Shown piece after piece: positions 17,050 through 27,715 of a DNA stretch of 64,000 bases. This DNA is from Aliiglaciecola sp. M165. Lineage in GTDB: Bacteria; Pseudomonadota; Gammaproteobacteria; Enterobacterales; Alteromonadaceae. Below the pieces are notes generated by a model, which ran no database searches, had not been told where the DNA came from, and saw only the letters and a program-made list of their open reading frames with translations. The position numbers and the translations under genes are program-made. The DNA lies in NCBI RefSeq assembly GCF_007197995.1, contig NZ_VKKH01000010.1, positions 17,452-81,451 of the forward strand, given 5' to 3'. Each line of letters starts with the position of its first letter. Positions within the stretch are counted from its first letter, which is position 1.

Positions 17050-18561
17050 TTAACTAAAACTAAGTGGCCAACCTACTTTGTGTTGAAGCCATTTTTCATT
17101 TGCCAATTCCGCATCAATCAATGGATGCTCGCGCAACCAACCCTCAGGAAAAATAAGCTGCCAATGACTTTCGTGCGTCACTAATTTAATCGGTGGCAAC
17201 ACATTGTCTTTGCGTCGTATAGATAATAAACACGAAAGTCGAATGATTCTGACTAAACCAAATAGCAAGGGCTGTAGATCAGGGTGATATTGGTCAAAAA
17301 GCCCCAAGTCTAGTTCTTGGCGGTGACTTTGAACTAAATGGCAGATACTCTTTCGTTGCATCTGAGAATAGCCATTTAACGGAAGGTGTTTGAGAATATA
17401 AGCGCCATGCATGTGGTAATGCTTATATTCGATGTGCAAACCTATTTCGTGCAACAGCGCCGCTGCTTCGATAACTGCCATCGCGTCAAAATTGCAAATG
17501 TTGGTTTGTGCGCAAAGTTGCGTGTAGAGATCTTGTGCAACATCACACACTCGACGGGCTTGCTGCGCATCGATATGAAACTTTTCTATGGAATCCTTTA
17601 ACGAATGGCTACGGCGGTCGTTCTTTTCGCAGTCCTCTAACATTCCATAAATTAGACCTTCGCGTAAAGCTCCACCAGAAATCTGCATTTCTGATATTTT
17701 TAGTTGTTCAAATAGGGCAATGAGGATGCAAAGTCCGCTGGGGAAGATAGCGCGGCGTGATTCGATTAGCCCGTCGATCTCTAGAGAATCGATGTTAACG
17801 CAATCAATACACTGTTGAAGCAAGATATACAAATAGTCAAGCCTTATGGCATCGCTGATCCCTTGTTCGACCAGAATTTCTACAATTGCTTGTGGTGTGC
17901 CGGAAGCACCAAGACATTGTTCCCAATCGAAACAAACAAAGTCATCAATAACAGGTAACAAGTTGCGTTTGGCTTGGGCGATGGCTGCTTGAGCATTTTC
18001 CTGAGTGAGCTCCCCGTTTACAAAGAACCGCTCTTTAAATGTGACGCATCCCATGTCTAAACTGACGAGATTGATCGGCTGCATGTCATTGCCAATTATT
18101 ACCTCAGTACTCGCGCCGCCAATATCAATGACAAGCGTATTACCATGATTAGCTGAGGTGTAGGCGACACCAAGATAAATTTGACGCGCTTCTTCTTCAC
18201 CACTAATAACTTCGAGTTTATGGTTTAAGATTGATTGCGCTTTTTCAATAAAAACGTTTGCGTTTTTGGCCAATCTTAAGGTGGCAGTACCGACGACTTT
18301 AATATTTGATAGGGGAATGTCTTGCAGTCTTTCCGCGAAAGTCTCTAAACAACGCCAGCCTCTCTCCATACTCACTTCATCGAGCACCATATTGTCATCA
18401 AGACCAGCGGCGAGGCGAACTTTTTGTTTAACTTTGCCAATGATTTGAACGCTGCCCGAGACGACTCGAACAATGACTAAGTGGAAGCTGTTAGAACCAA
18501 GATCAACTGCTGCATACAGTTGATCCGTATTGGTGACAGGTGAAACTGCTTGATTATCCAT
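17050..18561 (-). CDS. gppA: Ppx/GppA phosphatase (guanosine pentaphosphate phosphohydrolase / exopolyphosphatase)
   Basis: 503 aa. The ASKHA-fold ATPase-like N-terminal half shows the phosphate-1 loop AAVDLGSNSFHLVIVRV (~18-34), catalytic-region GEEEARQIYLGV (~140) and phosphate-2 loop VIDIGGASTEVI (~160). The C-terminal half (~315-503) is an HD-like helical domain (LLHEIGLHIEYKHYHMHGAYIL). The enzyme hydrolyses pppGpp to ppGpp and/or inorganic polyphosphate. It follows rhlB with the start directly after its stop, and the gppA-rhlB-trxA-rho neighbourhood matches E. coli, favouring GppA over Ppx. Confidence 0.9.
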   Translation of the reverse strand: MDNQAVSPVTNTDQLYAAVDLGSNSFHLVIVRVVSGSVQIIGKVKQKVRLAAGLDDNMVLDEVSMERGWRCLETFAERLQDIPLSNIKVVGTATLRLAKNANVFIEKAQSILNHKLEVISGEEEARQIYLGVAYTSANHGNTLVIDIGGASTEVIIGNDMQPINLVSLDMGCVTFKERFFVNGELTQENAQAAIAQAKRNLLPVIDDFVCFDWEQCLGASGTPQAIVEILVEQGISDAIRLDYLYILLQQCIDCVNIDSLEIDGLIESRRAIFPSGLCILIALFEQLKISEMQISGGALREGLIYGMLEDCEKNDRRSHSLKDSIEKFHIDAQQARRVCDVAQDLYTQLCAQTNICNFDAMAVIEAAALLHEIGLHIEYKHYHMHGAYILKHLPLNGYSQMQRKSICHLVQSHRQELDLGLFDQYHPDLQPLLFGLVRIIRLSCLLSIRRKDNVLPPIKLVTHESHWQLIFPEGWLREHPLIDAELANEKWLQHKVGWPLSFS

Positions 18562-19820
18562 TAACGCCTTTTATGTTTGTTGCCATGCGGTCTTTTTTGA
18601 TAGTTTTTACCACTTTGCATGCGTTTTTTAAACTGCGGTTTAGGTGGCGTTATATCGTCAAGCAATGCATCAGCATCATAATTACTTACCGGCACTGCTC
18701 GCCCGATATAGCTTTCAATAGCTGGCAAGTTCAATGCGTATTTCTCGCAGGCAAAACTGATCGCATGACCACTTTTTCCTGCACGCCCCGTTCTACCGAT
18801 TCGATGCACATAGTCTTCTGCATCATCAGGTAGATCATAATTAAACACATGGCTGACTTTTTCAATGTGTAATCCACGTGCCGCGACGTCGGTAGCTACC
18901 AGTATGTCTAATTTGTCTTTACCGAAATCTTCAAGGATCTTTAATCGTTTTCGTTGTGGAACATCGCCACTTAACAAACCGACCCGGTGGCCGTCTGCGG
19001 CCAACCAATCATTGAGTTTTTCGCATACATGTTTGGTATTAGCGAAAACAATGGCTTTTTCAGGCCATTCATCTTCAAGTAGCGTAAGCAATAACAGCAT
19101 TTTGTCATCATCGGAAGGGTAAAATAGCTCTTCTTGGATGCGACTTGCCGTGACTTTATCATGAGCCACTTCTACGTGCGTCGGGTTATTCATATGCTCA
19201 TAGGCAAGTTCTTGAACTCGATAAGACAACGTAGCTGAAAATAGCATGCTGAGGCGCTCTGTTGGCTTAGGCATGCGCCTGAACATGTATCGAATATCTT
19301 TGATAAAGCCCAAATCGAACATACGATCTGCTTCATCTAATACAGCAACTTGAATGTTTTCAAGCGAAAACACGTTCTGTTTATAATAGTCGATGATGCG
19401 GCCTGTGGTTCCAATAATGATATCAACACCAGATTGAAGAGATTCACGTTGACTTTGGTAACCCTCGCCCCCATAGATCAAACCAAGCGATAGCCCTGTA
19501 TGCTTACTAAGCAATTCAGCGTCGTTATAAATTTGCACTGCAAGTTCACGGGTCGGTGCCATAATAATGGCTCTGGGTTGTGATGTTGCATTTTGTGACT
19601 GAGTTAACAGGTGATGGAAAGTTGCTACTAAAAAGGCAATGGTTTTTCCGGTTCCTGTTTGCGCTTGCCCAGCAATGTCTTGGGTCTGCAAAAGGTGTGG
19701 AAGACTCAACGCTTGAATTGGTGTGCAATGAATGAAATTCGCTTCTGTCAATGCCTTTAAAACATCCTCATGGATGGGCAAATCAGAAAAATGTGTTTCA
19801 GTTAAATGTGTTGTTTGCAT
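18561..19820 (-). CDS. rhlB: ATP-dependent RNA helicase RhlB
   Basis: 419 aa DEAD-box helicase: Q motif [13 protein letters not shown], motif I AQTGTGKT, Ia [34 protein letters not shown] and [13 protein letters not shown] basic tail ([23 protein letters not shown]) follows; it is rich in Lys/Arg like that of E. coli RhlB (421 aa). RhlB unwinds RNA for the RNase E degradosome. Divergent from trxA by 99 bp and in a unit with gppA, the conserved enterobacterial arrangement. Confidence 0.95.
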   Translation of the reverse strand: MQTTHLTETHFSDLPIHEDVLKALTEANFIHCTPIQALSLPHLLQTQDIAGQAQTGTGKTIAFLVATFHHLLTQSQNATSQPRAIIMAPTRELAVQIYNDAELLSKHTGLSLGLIYGGEGYQSQRESLQSGVDIIIGTTGRIIDYYKQNVFSLENIQVAVLDEADRMFDLGFIKDIRYMFRRMPKPTERLSMLFSATLSYRVQELAYEHMNNPTHVEVAHDKVTASRIQEELFYPSDDDKMLLLLTLLEDEWPEKAIVFANTKHVCEKLNDWLAADGHRVGLLSGDVPQRKRLKILEDFGKDKLDILVATDVAARGLHIEKVSHVFNYDLPDDAEDYVHRIGRTGRAGKSGHAISFACEKYALNLPAIESYIGRAVPVSNYDADALLDDITPPKPQFKKRMQSGKNYQKRPHGNKHKRR

Positions 19821-19919
19821 AGCTTATAGCTTATCAGTGCTTGCATTAAAAAACAGTTTCTATATAACTCTCATTACGCGCTGAAGTTTGTCAGCGAGAG
19901 ACCAATTACGGAGAAAAAT

Positions 19920-20246
19920 ATGAGCGACAAAATTATCCAGTTGTCTGACGATAGTTTCGAGGCCGATGTTATCAATGCTGCTGGTCCTGTCCTAGTTGAT
20001 TTTTGGGCGGAATGGTGCGGCCCTTGTAAAATGATTGCGCCAATCTTGGAAGAAGTTGCTGGCGAATTCGACGGCAAGGTAACAGTTGCCAAGTTGAATG
20101 TCGATGAAAATAATGAAACACCGCCTAAGTATGGTATCCGTGGGATCCCTACTTTATTGTTGTTTAAGGACGGAAATGTCGCTGCGACCAAAGTCGGTGC
20201 ATTGTCTAAAACACAATTAACTGAGTTTCTGACTGAAAACGTTTAA
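19920..20246 (+). CDS. trxA: Thioredoxin 1
   Basis: 108 aa, the standard thioredoxin length. The active site WCGPCK sits at about residues 32-37 in [17 protein letters not shown], with the conserved cis-Pro region [12 protein letters not shown]. It is a cytoplasmic dithiol reductase that recycles ribonucleotide reductase, PAPS reductase and others. An ACGGAG ribosome site precedes ATG 19920, and a strong hairpin terminator follows, separating it from rho. Confidence 0.97.
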   Translation: MSDKIIQLSDDSFEADVINAAGPVLVDFWAEWCGPCKMIAPILEEVAGEFDGKVTVAKLNVDENNETPPKYGIRGIPTLLLFKDGNVAATKVGALSKTQLTEFLTENV

Positions 20247-20261
20247 TCCGTTTTCTGCATT

Positions 20262-20289
20262 AAAAAACCCGAGCATGCTCGGGTTTTTT
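20262..20289 (+). terminator. Rho-independent terminator of trxA
   Basis: AAAAAACCCGAG (20262-20273) and CTCGGGTTTTTT (20278-20289) form a perfect 12-bp stem with loop CATG, followed by more T. Classic intrinsic terminator. Confidence 0.92.
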
Positions 20290-20554
20290 TGTTTTATCTA
20301 GGACCAATTAAAACACTTGCGCTAGCGCAAATAAACATCGTTTAAGAGAATAAAATAAATAATAACTCACCTTGAACTTGCTTTTTCTCTGGACGAGGCG
20401 GTTTTTTGGTGCTAACTTTTGATTGTTCAAGTCTTGAACTCACCAAATTTCGTACTCAATCCAGAGAGTAATATAATTTTTAACACCCGATAATATCAAA
20501 ACAACCAACATTAAGTGCTTGAAGGCACAATTCAAATCATAAAGACCCACCAAT
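20290..20554 (+). promoter_or_regulatory. rho: rho upstream/leader region with candidate promoter
   Basis: Gene-free stretch between the trxA terminator and rho. A TATAAT (20472-20477) lies 17 bases after TTCGTA (20449-20454), a weak sigma-70 pair giving a ~70-base leader. rho is autogenously attenuated in E. coli through a longer leader; C-rich, G-poor segments that might serve as rut sites are not obvious by eye. Confidence 0.4.
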
Positions 20555-21820
20555 ATGAATTTAACAGAATTAAAGAATAAACCGATCAGCGAACTTGTTG
20601 CCCTAGCCGAAAAAATGGGCTTGGAAAACATGGCTCGTGCACGTAAACAAGACATCATCTTTGCTATTCTCAAAGCCCATGCAAAAAGTGGCGAAGACAT
20701 TTTTGGCGATGGTGTATTAGAAATTTTGCAAGACGGCTTTGGCTTTTTGCGTTCTTCGGATTCTTCATATTTGGCGGGGCCTGATGATATTTATGTTTCG
20801 CCAAGTCAGATAAGACGTTTCAACTTGCGCACGGGTGACACTATCGCAGGGAAGATAAGGCCACCAAAAGACAGCGAGCGCTATTTTGCGTTGCTAAAAA
20901 TCAATCAAGTAAACTTTGACAAACCTGAAAACTCCCGTAATAAAATTCTTTTTGAAAACCTCACTCCCTTGCACGCCAACCGCCGTTTCACACTGCAACG
21001 GGGTAATGGTAGTACAGAAGATCTGACCGCTCGTATTTTAGACTTGGCATCGCCCATCGGCGCCGGTCAAAGGGGTTTGATTGTTGCACCACCAAAGGCA
21101 GGTAAAACATTACTTTTACAAAATATCGCTCAATCTATTGCGGCAAATCACCCAGAAAGTGAATTGATGGTATTGCTGATTGACGAACGGCCTGAAGAAG
21201 TCACCGAGATGCAACGATTGGTGCAAGGTGAAGTTGTTGCGTCAACCTTTGACGAACCAGCGAGTCGTCACGTTCAGGTTGCAGAAATGGTTATTGAGAA
21301 GGCCAAACGCCTGGTTGAGCATAAAAAAGATGTTGTCATCCTGCTCGATTCGATAACGCGTTTAGCGCGAGCATATAACACTGTTATCCCATCGTCAGGT
21401 AAAGTGCTAACCGGTGGTGTTGATGCCAATGCTTTACATAAACCTAAACGCTTTTTCGGCGCAGCGCGTAATGTAGAAGAAGGTGGTAGTTTGACAATCA
21501 TTGCTACTGCACTCATCGATACCGGTTCAAAAATGGATGAAGTAATCTACGAAGAATTTAAAGGCACAGGTAATATGGAGTTGCACTTGAACCGTAAAAT
21601 CGCAGAGAAGCGTGTCTTCCCAGCTATAGATTTTAATCGTTCAGGAACACGTAGAGAAGAGTTACTGACCACCCAAGATGAATTACAGAAAATGTGGATA
21701 CTGCGTAAAATCGTTCACGAAATGTCAGAAATTGATGCAATTGAATTTTTGATTGGGCGTCTTGCTATGACAAAAACCAATGAAGAATTTTTTGATGCGA
21801 TGAAGCGTCAGAAAAGTTAA
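20555..21820 (+). CDS. rho: Transcription termination factor Rho
   Basis: 421 aa, close to the usual 419. N-terminal helical domain ([23 protein letters not shown]), cold-shock-like RNA-binding domain ([29 protein letters not shown], ~65-95), then RecA-like ATPase: Walker [11 protein letters not shown] (~178), catalytic Glu region [12 protein letters not shown], Walker [19 protein letters not shown]-loop and R-loop ([33 protein letters not shown]). Hexameric RNA-DNA helicase that ends transcription at Rho-dependent sites. Conserved next to trxA. Confidence 0.98.
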   Translation: MNLTELKNKPISELVALAEKMGLENMARARKQDIIFAILKAHAKSGEDIFGDGVLEILQDGFGFLRSSDSSYLAGPDDIYVSPSQIRRFNLRTGDTIAGKIRPPKDSERYFALLKINQVNFDKPENSRNKILFENLTPLHANRRFTLQRGNGSTEDLTARILDLASPIGAGQRGLIVAPPKAGKTLLLQNIAQSIAANHPESELMVLLIDERPEEVTEMQRLVQGEVVASTFDEPASRHVQVAEMVIEKAKRLVEHKKDVVILLDSITRLARAYNTVIPSSGKVLTGGVDANALHKPKRFFGAARNVEEGGSLTIIATALIDTGSKMDEVIYEEFKGTGNMELHLNRKIAEKRVFPAIDFNRSGTRREELLTTQDELQKMWILRKIVHEMSEIDAIEFLIGRLAMTKTNEEFFDAMKRQKS

Positions 21821-21864
21821 GCGCAGTAATATGCATTAACTCACATCTCGTTAACTTTCAAGAG

Positions 21865-21900
21865 AACCGCCAAAGCAAACGCTTTTGCGGTTTTTTTTTT
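21865..21900 (+). terminator. rho: Rho-independent terminator of rho
   Basis: AACCGCCAAAGC / GCTTTTGCGGTT (21865-21876 and 21881-21892) pair with one mismatch around loop AAAC, followed by a run of T to 21900. Confidence 0.9.
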
Positions 21901-21976
21901 ACTTAGAATGCTTTGCGCAACTGTGATATAACTTTGAGTCTGATTCGATTTCAATCAACCACAAAGCCGAACTCCT

Positions 21977-23266
21977 ATGATCAAAAAAATCCTTCTAGCT
22001 CTATCACTAGCGCCAACTATTGCGTTTGCCAATCAAGTTGAAATTTTGGCAGATAATATCGAACAAAAAGTCATTCAATGGCGCCATCATCTGCACCAGT
22101 ATCCTGAGCTTTCTAATCGCGAATTTAAAACCGCCGCATATGTAGAAAAGCACTTAAGAGCATTGGGTCTTGAAGTTCAAACGGGAGTCGCGATAACGGG
22201 CGTAGTGGGTGTTTTAGACAGTGGCAAACCGGGCCCAACAGTTGCGCTTCGCGCCGATATGGATGGCTTACCAGTGTTAGAACAAAATGATTTGCCTTGG
22301 AAGTCTACCCAACGGGGTGTTTTTAATGGTAATGATGTTCCTGTCATGCACGCCTGCGGACACGATACGCACGTTGCTATGCTGATGGGCGCGGCAGAAA
22401 TTTTGGTAGACATGAAGGACCAACTCACAGGGAAAGTTAAATTTATTTTTCAACCTGCAGAAGAAGGCGCACCGGCAGGTGAAAAAGGTGGGGCAGAAGT
22501 TATGGTCGAAGAGGGGGTGTTAAAAAACCCTGATGTCGACGCGATTTTTGGCTTACATATCAGTTCCAATACTGATGTCGGCAAAGTCCGTTATCGGGAG
22601 GGTGGCGTTATGGCTGCCGTGGATCCATTTAAAATCGTTATAAAGGGCAAACAAGCTCACGGTGCGTATCCATGGTTAAGTGTCGATCCGATAACCACTG
22701 CTGCGCAATTGATTATGAGTGTGCAAACTATTGTAAGCCGGGAGCTTCGATTATTGGATGATGCTGCGGTGATTACCTTTGGTAAAATTAACGGTGGCGT
22801 TCGCTCAAACATTATTCCAAATGAAGTCGAGCTTGTCGGAACGATCAGAACGCTCAACAAAGAAGCCAGAGAACATATTTACGAAGCTTTACCGCGAAAA
22901 ATGAAGGGCATTGCTGACAGTATGCGTGCGGAAGCGGAATTGACTTTACCTTTGGATTACAACTATCCGATCACATTCAACGATCACGATTTAATGGCGA
23001 AAATGCTGCCAACATTAGTCGAAACCGCAGGGCAGGAAAACGTACTTTATAGCAAACCCGTTACCGGTGCTGAAGACTTTTCGTTTTTCCAGGAAGAAGT
23101 ACCAGGGGTTTACTTGTGGATTGGCGGTAAGCCGTTAGATGTTGATGAAAAAGATGCGCCTGCTCACCATACTCCAGAGTTTTATGTGGACGACTCTGGA
23201 ATGAAGCTGGGTGTCAAACTTCTTACCAATCTCACGCTGGATTATATGGAAAAACACGCAAAATAA
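21977..23266 (+). CDS. Secreted M20-family metal-dependent amidohydrolase
   Basis: 429 aa. Signal peptide MIKKILLALSLAPTIAFA (cleavage after residue ~18). M20D peptidase fold: metal ligands in MHACGHDTH (~123-131), catalytic Glu-Glu in QPAEEGAPAGEKGG (~160), the dimerisation domain ~200-320 (KGKQAHGAYPWLSVDPI, the substrate His) and the late metal-binding His in APAHHTPEFY (~400). Relatives are hippurate / N-acyl-amino-acid / indole-acetyl-amino-acid hydrolases. Export makes a role in scavenging acylated amino acids or peptides likely. The hybrid kinase gene starts 9 bp downstream, so the two are probably co-transcribed. Confidence 0.9.
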   Translation: MIKKILLALSLAPTIAFANQVEILADNIEQKVIQWRHHLHQYPELSNREFKTAAYVEKHLRALGLEVQTGVAITGVVGVLDSGKPGPTVALRADMDGLPVLEQNDLPWKSTQRGVFNGNDVPVMHACGHDTHVAMLMGAAEILVDMKDQLTGKVKFIFQPAEEGAPAGEKGGAEVMVEEGVLKNPDVDAIFGLHISSNTDVGKVRYREGGVMAAVDPFKIVIKGKQAHGAYPWLSVDPITTAAQLIMSVQTIVSRELRLLDDAAVITFGKINGGVRSNIIPNEVELVGTIRTLNKEAREHIYEALPRKMKGIADSMRAEAELTLPLDYNYPITFNDHDLMAKMLPTLVETAGQENVLYSKPVTGAEDFSFFQEEVPGVYLWIGGKPLDVDEKDAPAHHTPEFYVDDSGMKLGVKLLTNLTLDYMEKHAK

Positions 23267-23275
23267 CCGACTCCC

Positions 23276-26041
23276 ATGTTAAGTCGTTCTATTACAACAA
23301 TGGTGCTGACGTTAGTCGGCATCTTGTTGAATTATGCTCCCTCGCCCTTTGAGAATGGCGCAACCTTCGCTTTTGGATTCTCATTTGCAATATTTTTAGG
23401 TTTTTTATACCGGCCCCTCTATGGCCTGGTAAGCAGCTTAATCATGGCGGTAGTACTGCTTCAAAACCAGGCGAGTTTAGCGGTCTTACTGCTCGGTGTA
23501 CAAGTCTTTGTTGTACTGCTTATGAGCTATCAAAAAGAGCCTAGTCGACCTTTTACTGTTACGTTATTATTTTGGTTATTTGCCGCAGGCCCGGCACTTT
23601 ACCTTTATCAATTGTTTGTTTTCGGAAGCTTTGAACAGCGCCATATTGGTCCTATCTTAACGGATGTAATTAATGGTATCGCCGTTAGCTTATTTGGTCA
23701 TTTAGCTTACAGCTTGTTTAGTCTAGTAAACAAAAACGCGACGCCTATCCCATTTAAAATGGGCTTTATGTTTCGCTACTTTTTTAGTGGTTTGTTTTTC
23801 TTCTCAACGATGGTTTTGGCATATACATTTATCCATTATTACCAACAAACACAGTTTGAAGAGCTTCAAGACTATCTCTCCCAACGAACCAATGTTGTGA
23901 CAAATCAACTTGATGCGTTTTTAGAATCGCACAGAAATGCTTTGGTACTAAGTGCCGAAGCTATTGAAGATCAGCCACAAAATATTGCACAAAGACTTAA
24001 TGATATTTCACAATACTATCCAAACTTTTTGACTTTTCTTGTCGCCGACAAAGACGGCATGATTAGCCATTCATATCCGACAGCACTTTTTCAAAAAGCC
24101 AAAGAGACGGGGCAGTTAGATGTCAGTGAACGAAGCTATTTCATTCAGGCAAAACAGACGGGGGATGCTTATTTGTCACCCGCTTTTCGTGGTAAAGGCT
24201 TTGGCAATGATCCTATCGTAGCTATTTCGTCACCTATCTATGACGAAGAGGAACAATTTTTCGGAATTGTTGAAGGCTCTCTCAACCTATCAAGTTTCAA
24301 GTTGTATGACGACAACGAAATAGACAGCACCGTGAGTATGTTAATTACTGATAATCAACAGACGGTGATTTATGCCAGTGAAACTTTGGACTATAAACCG
24401 CTTGATGTCGTTTCTGAGTTGCCTTGCTCTGAGCCGCTTTGTGCGTTTGGCGAATTGAAAACCATTGATTCACAAAAGATGATCGCAGTGAAAGTCACCA
24501 GCGAGCTGAGCGGTTGGAGCGTATATAAATTTTATCCACGATCAACGTTTTACCAAGAGATGGCAGACTACATTGTACTCGCCTTGATTGTGACAATTAT
24601 GTTGAGCATTTTTTCTTATTTTGTGAGCTTCTTTGTGTCAAACGCCTTCTCTCATCCATTGAGTTTGCTGTTACAAAACTTCGCTCGCCTAGATCCAAGT
24701 AATCCTGATACCTCCCGAGTCGAATCCTTGGAGGCAAGCCAAGTTATGGAAATTGCAGAGCTGGATAAAGGTTTTGCTGAGTTAGCAACACGCCTGGCAA
24801 ATTTGTTTGAACAGCTCAACTCATCGAAATTACGCCAAAGCCAACTTAATGTTGAACTAAAATCTTTAAACGCCACTCTTGAACGCCGAGTAGAAGAAAA
24901 AACCCACTCGTTGCAACGAGCGGTATTAGAAGCCGAATCTGCAAACGCTGCAAAATCTCAATTTCTGGCCAATTTGTCTCACGAAATTCGCACACCAATG
25001 AATGGTATTATTGGCTCTTGTCAGAACTTCAAAGCAGCAGATTTAGACGAATTCAATCGGCGCAAACTCGACGTGATTTATCATTCGGCTTTAAACTTGT
25101 TGGAGTTGCTTAATAGTGTTCTTGATTGGTCCAAAATCGAGTCCGGAAAAATGATGATAGAGGAAGTGATTTTTTCGCCTTCCGCATTAGTTGAAAACAT
25201 CTCTGAACTTAATGCGCCCCTTGCCAAGTCAAAGTCGCTTGATATTCGTTGTAGCAAGTCTAATTTCTTACCCCAGTGGCTCATTGGAGATGAAGTCAAA
25301 ATTAGCCAAATACTCAATAATCTTATTAATAACGCTATCAAGTTTACCGAAACGGGCTATATCGAGGTGTTAGCCGATTATATTGACAAAAAATTAGTGC
25401 TTAGCGTTGTTGATAGTGGAATAGGTATCGCAGATTCGAAACAGAAAAAAGTTTTGGAGCAATTTACCCAGGCCGATTCTTCTACATCGAGACTGTATGG
25501 CGGTACTGGGCTAGGTTTGAGTATTTGCCAAGAACTAACCAAATTGATGGGCGGAGAATTAATACTTGAGAGCGAAGAAGGCGTAGGAACCAAAGTCTTG
25601 GTTTATTTGCCCTTACTGGAATCGACTGTTGGTCCAGTTTCCAACACTATAAGCAGCACTTCAATACCAAAAAACAGCAGGATTTTGCTTGTCGAGGACA
25701 ATGAAATAAATGCAGAAGTGGTATTAGATATGCTGGCGAATGAAGATATAAGGATAATAAGAGTCGAAGACGGTCAAAAGGCCATTGATGCTGCTGAGCA
25801 TCATGACTTCGATTTGATTTTAATGGATTGTCAAATGCCTGGTGTAGATGGTTATCAGGCTACTCAAGCAATTCGAAGTAGCCAAGGTAAAAACAACAAA
25901 ACGCCAATTATTGCGTTAACAGCCAACGCCTATAAACAAGATCGCCAACGCTGTTTAAGCGCAGGAATGAATGATCATTTAGCAAAGCCAATTGATAAAA
26001 CTGAATTATTACTGGCGATTGAAAAATGGTTAACGGATTAG
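23276..26041 (+). CDS. Hybrid sensor histidine kinase (multi-TM N-terminus, Cache-like sensor, HisKA, HATPase, receiver)
   Basis: 921 aa. Residues 1 to ~175 carry about five or six hydrophobic helices, followed by another span (~177-195). A periplasmic region of ~240 residues ([23 protein letters not shown] ... [40 protein letters not shown]) has the look of a dCache/PDC sensor. A further span (~430-455) and coiled coil follow. His[18 protein letters not shown], phospho-His ~568. HATPase: [30 protein letters not shown]. The C-terminal receiver ([14 protein letters not shown], phospho-Asp near 852 in [10 protein letters not shown]) is complete. No separate response regulator is adjacent; it lies 9 bp after the M20 gene. 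Confidence 0.9.
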   Translation: MLSRSITTMVLTLVGILLNYAPSPFENGATFAFGFSFAIFLGFLYRPLYGLVSSLIMAVVLLQNQASLAVLLLGVQVFVVLLMSYQKEPSRPFTVTLLFWLFAAGPALYLYQLFVFGSFEQRHIGPILTDVINGIAVSLFGHLAYSLFSLVNKNATPIPFKMGFMFRYFFSGLFFFSTMVLAYTFIHYYQQTQFEELQDYLSQRTNVVTNQLDAFLESHRNALVLSAEAIEDQPQNIAQRLNDISQYYPNFLTFLVADKDGMISHSYPTALFQKAKETGQLDVSERSYFIQAKQTGDAYLSPAFRGKGFGNDPIVAISSPIYDEEEQFFGIVEGSLNLSSFKLYDDNEIDSTVSMLITDNQQTVIYASETLDYKPLDVVSELPCSEPLCAFGELKTIDSQKMIAVKVTSELSGWSVYKFYPRSTFYQEMADYIVLALIVTIMLSIFSYFVSFFVSNAFSHPLSLLLQNFARLDPSNPDTSRVESLEASQVMEIAELDKGFAELATRLANLFEQLNSSKLRQSQLNVELKSLNATLERRVEEKTHSLQRAVLEAESANAAKSQFLANLSHEIRTPMNGIIGSCQNFKAADLDEFNRRKLDVIYHSALNLLELLNSVLDWSKIESGKMMIEEVIFSPSALVENISELNAPLAKSKSLDIRCSKSNFLPQWLIGDEVKISQILNNLINNAIKFTETGYIEVLADYIDKKLVLSVVDSGIGIADSKQKKVLEQFTQADSSTSRLYGGTGLGLSICQELTKLMGGELILESEEGVGTKVLVYLPLLESTVGPVSNTISSTSIPKNSRILLVEDNEINAEVVLDMLANEDIRIIRVEDGQKAIDAAEHHDFDLILMDCQMPGVDGYQATQAIRSSQGKNNKTPIIALTANAYKQDRQRCLSAGMNDHLAKPIDKTELLLAIEKWLTD

Positions 26042-26066
26042 AAATTTTAACTCAACACAACCAGCG

Positions 26067-26954
26067 TTAAGACACCTCGTGGTCGTTATAGGATTCCAAA
26101 AAAGACAGGAAGGCTTCGCAAGCCAAGTTTTTGGGACGGTCTATCGCGGTAACAGCATACCAGTGACTGTGTATGGGAAAATCTTCGATTTCAAGGGCTT
26201 TTATTCCTTGGTCCCCGCCTTGAGCGAGCGTATGTTCTGAGAGAATAGCCAGACCGAGTCCTGATTTAACCGAGAGTTTGATTGCTTCATTGCTTTCAAC
26301 CAGCATAGTATTTGTTAGTGTTAGTTGATTTTGTTGGCAATATTGCTCGATCGTCATTCGTGTCCCAGACCCGACCTCACGCATTAAAAAGCGCTTGTCT
26401 TTGAGATCATTGAGGGTGCAGTGATCAGGTCCGTCGTAGCTATTTGGTGCTATGACCTGTAAACGGTTACTCATGAATTCTTGTTTATGGTAGGTATCAC
26501 CTTGCGGCGGATGACTGAATATATAAATATCGTCCTGATTGTTTTCTAATCTTTCAATTACCTGAGCACGGTTTCTGACTTGAAACAGGATGTCTAGTCC
26601 TTCATGGAGTTTACAAAATTCGGCGAGTACAGGTGGAATCACGTATTTTGCTGTGGTGACCACAACAATACTCAGCCGCCCTTTTTCGATTCCTTTAATG
26701 GCTTCTACCTGAGCATTCAACTTGTGCTGCGCAGCAGCTATCTCTTGGGCACATTGATACACCGCTTTGCCGGCTTCGGTCATATAGAGTCTGCCGTGCT
26801 GCGATTCGATTAATTGTGACCCAACCTCAGCGGACAACTTTTTGAGTTGCAACGATACTGTAGGTTGACTCAAACTCAGTGTGTTTGAGGCCGCAGTGAT
26901 GGAGCCACTGTCAACTACTTGCCTGTAGACTTCTAACAACCTAAACGTAAGCAT
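26067..26954 (-). CDS. LysR-family transcriptional regulator
   Basis: 295 aa. N-terminal winged HTH (LLEVYRQVVDSGSITAASNTLSLSQPTVSLQLKKLSAEVGSQLIE, ~5-50) followed by the linker helix and a two-lobed periplasmic-binding-like effector domain (LSIVVVTTAKYVIPPVLAEFC onward). The HTH type resembles CysB/YeiE-like LysR proteins. The regulated gene is unknown: it is convergent with the hybrid kinase and divergent from purE (257 bp), so an upstream target other than itself is not indicated. Confidence 0.92.
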   Translation of the reverse strand: MLTFRLLEVYRQVVDSGSITAASNTLSLSQPTVSLQLKKLSAEVGSQLIESQHGRLYMTEAGKAVYQCAQEIAAAQHKLNAQVEAIKGIEKGRLSIVVVTTAKYVIPPVLAEFCKLHEGLDILFQVRNRAQVIERLENNQDDIYIFSHPPQGDTYHKQEFMSNRLQVIAPNSYDGPDHCTLNDLKDKRFLMREVGSGTRMTIEQYCQQNQLTLTNTMLVESNEAIKLSVKSGLGLAILSEHTLAQGGDQGIKALEIEDFPIHSHWYAVTAIDRPKNLACEAFLSFLESYNDHEVS

Positions 26955-27223
26955 AAATAGATATTAGTAAACATGTTTAATACTGTTATCTACGATGATA
27001 AATGTTTTTAGTTCACATTTATTCGCAAAAAAGCATCTTGATACCGGATTTTTACTTCCCTGATTTGGGCTTCTTGATTATTTACGCTACAATCTGCGGC
27101 CCTGAAAAGCGCATCGAACGCTATTGGGAGCGAGATTAGAATTTTTCTTTGAGTTAGGAAGGACTAATCGTTATTGTCTCGGCACAGATGACATGCCGGT
27201 AACCATATATTTTGGGAGCGACC

Positions 27224-27715
27224 ATGCCAAAAGTGGCAATCGTAATGGGGTCCAATTCAGATTGGCCAACAATGCAACATGCTGCATTGATGTTAAAAAA
27301 ATTGGGTGTAGAGTTTGAAGCAAAAGTAGTGTCTGCGCATAGAACTCCTGACTTATTGACCGAATTTTCTAAGACTGCTTCACGAAAAGGTTTTCATGTG
27401 ATCATTGGTGGTGCTGGCGGTGCCGCGCATCTGCCAGGTATGATCGCCGCTCATACACATCTACCAGTATTTGGTGTTCCCGTAAGATCAAGCCAGCTAA
27501 ATGGTTTAGATTCGTTGCTGTCAATCGTTCAGATGCCCAAGGGTGTGGCTGTCGGTACAACAGCAATCGGAGAGGCCGGCGCTGCTAACGCGGGGCTTCT
27601 AGCGGCTCAGGTTATAGCATTACATGATGAAGATGTTGCTGATGCTATAATCGCTTTTCGTCAGAATCAAACGAATACTGTTCTTGGATTGGAGCCATTG
27701 GAGCTGCCTGAATGA
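27224..27715 (+). CDS. purE: N5-carboxyaminoimidazole ribonucleotide mutase PurE
   Basis: 163 aa from ATG 27224, chosen over an in-frame TTG at 27212 because GGGAG (27214-27218) is correctly spaced for the ATG. Motifs: [14 protein letters not shown] (phosphate/CAIR site), [11 protein letters not shown] with the catalytic His, [12 protein letters not shown] and [25 protein letters not shown]. Class I PurE converts N5-CAIR to 4-carboxy-AIR in de novo purine synthesis. Its stop overlaps the purK start by 4 bases (ATGA). Confidence 0.97.
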   Translation: MPKVAIVMGSNSDWPTMQHAALMLKKLGVEFEAKVVSAHRTPDLLTEFSKTASRKGFHVIIGGAGGAAHLPGMIAAHTHLPVFGVPVRSSQLNGLDSLLSIVQMPKGVAVGTTAIGEAGAANAGLLAAQVIALHDEDVADAIIAFRQNQTNTVLGLEPLELPE

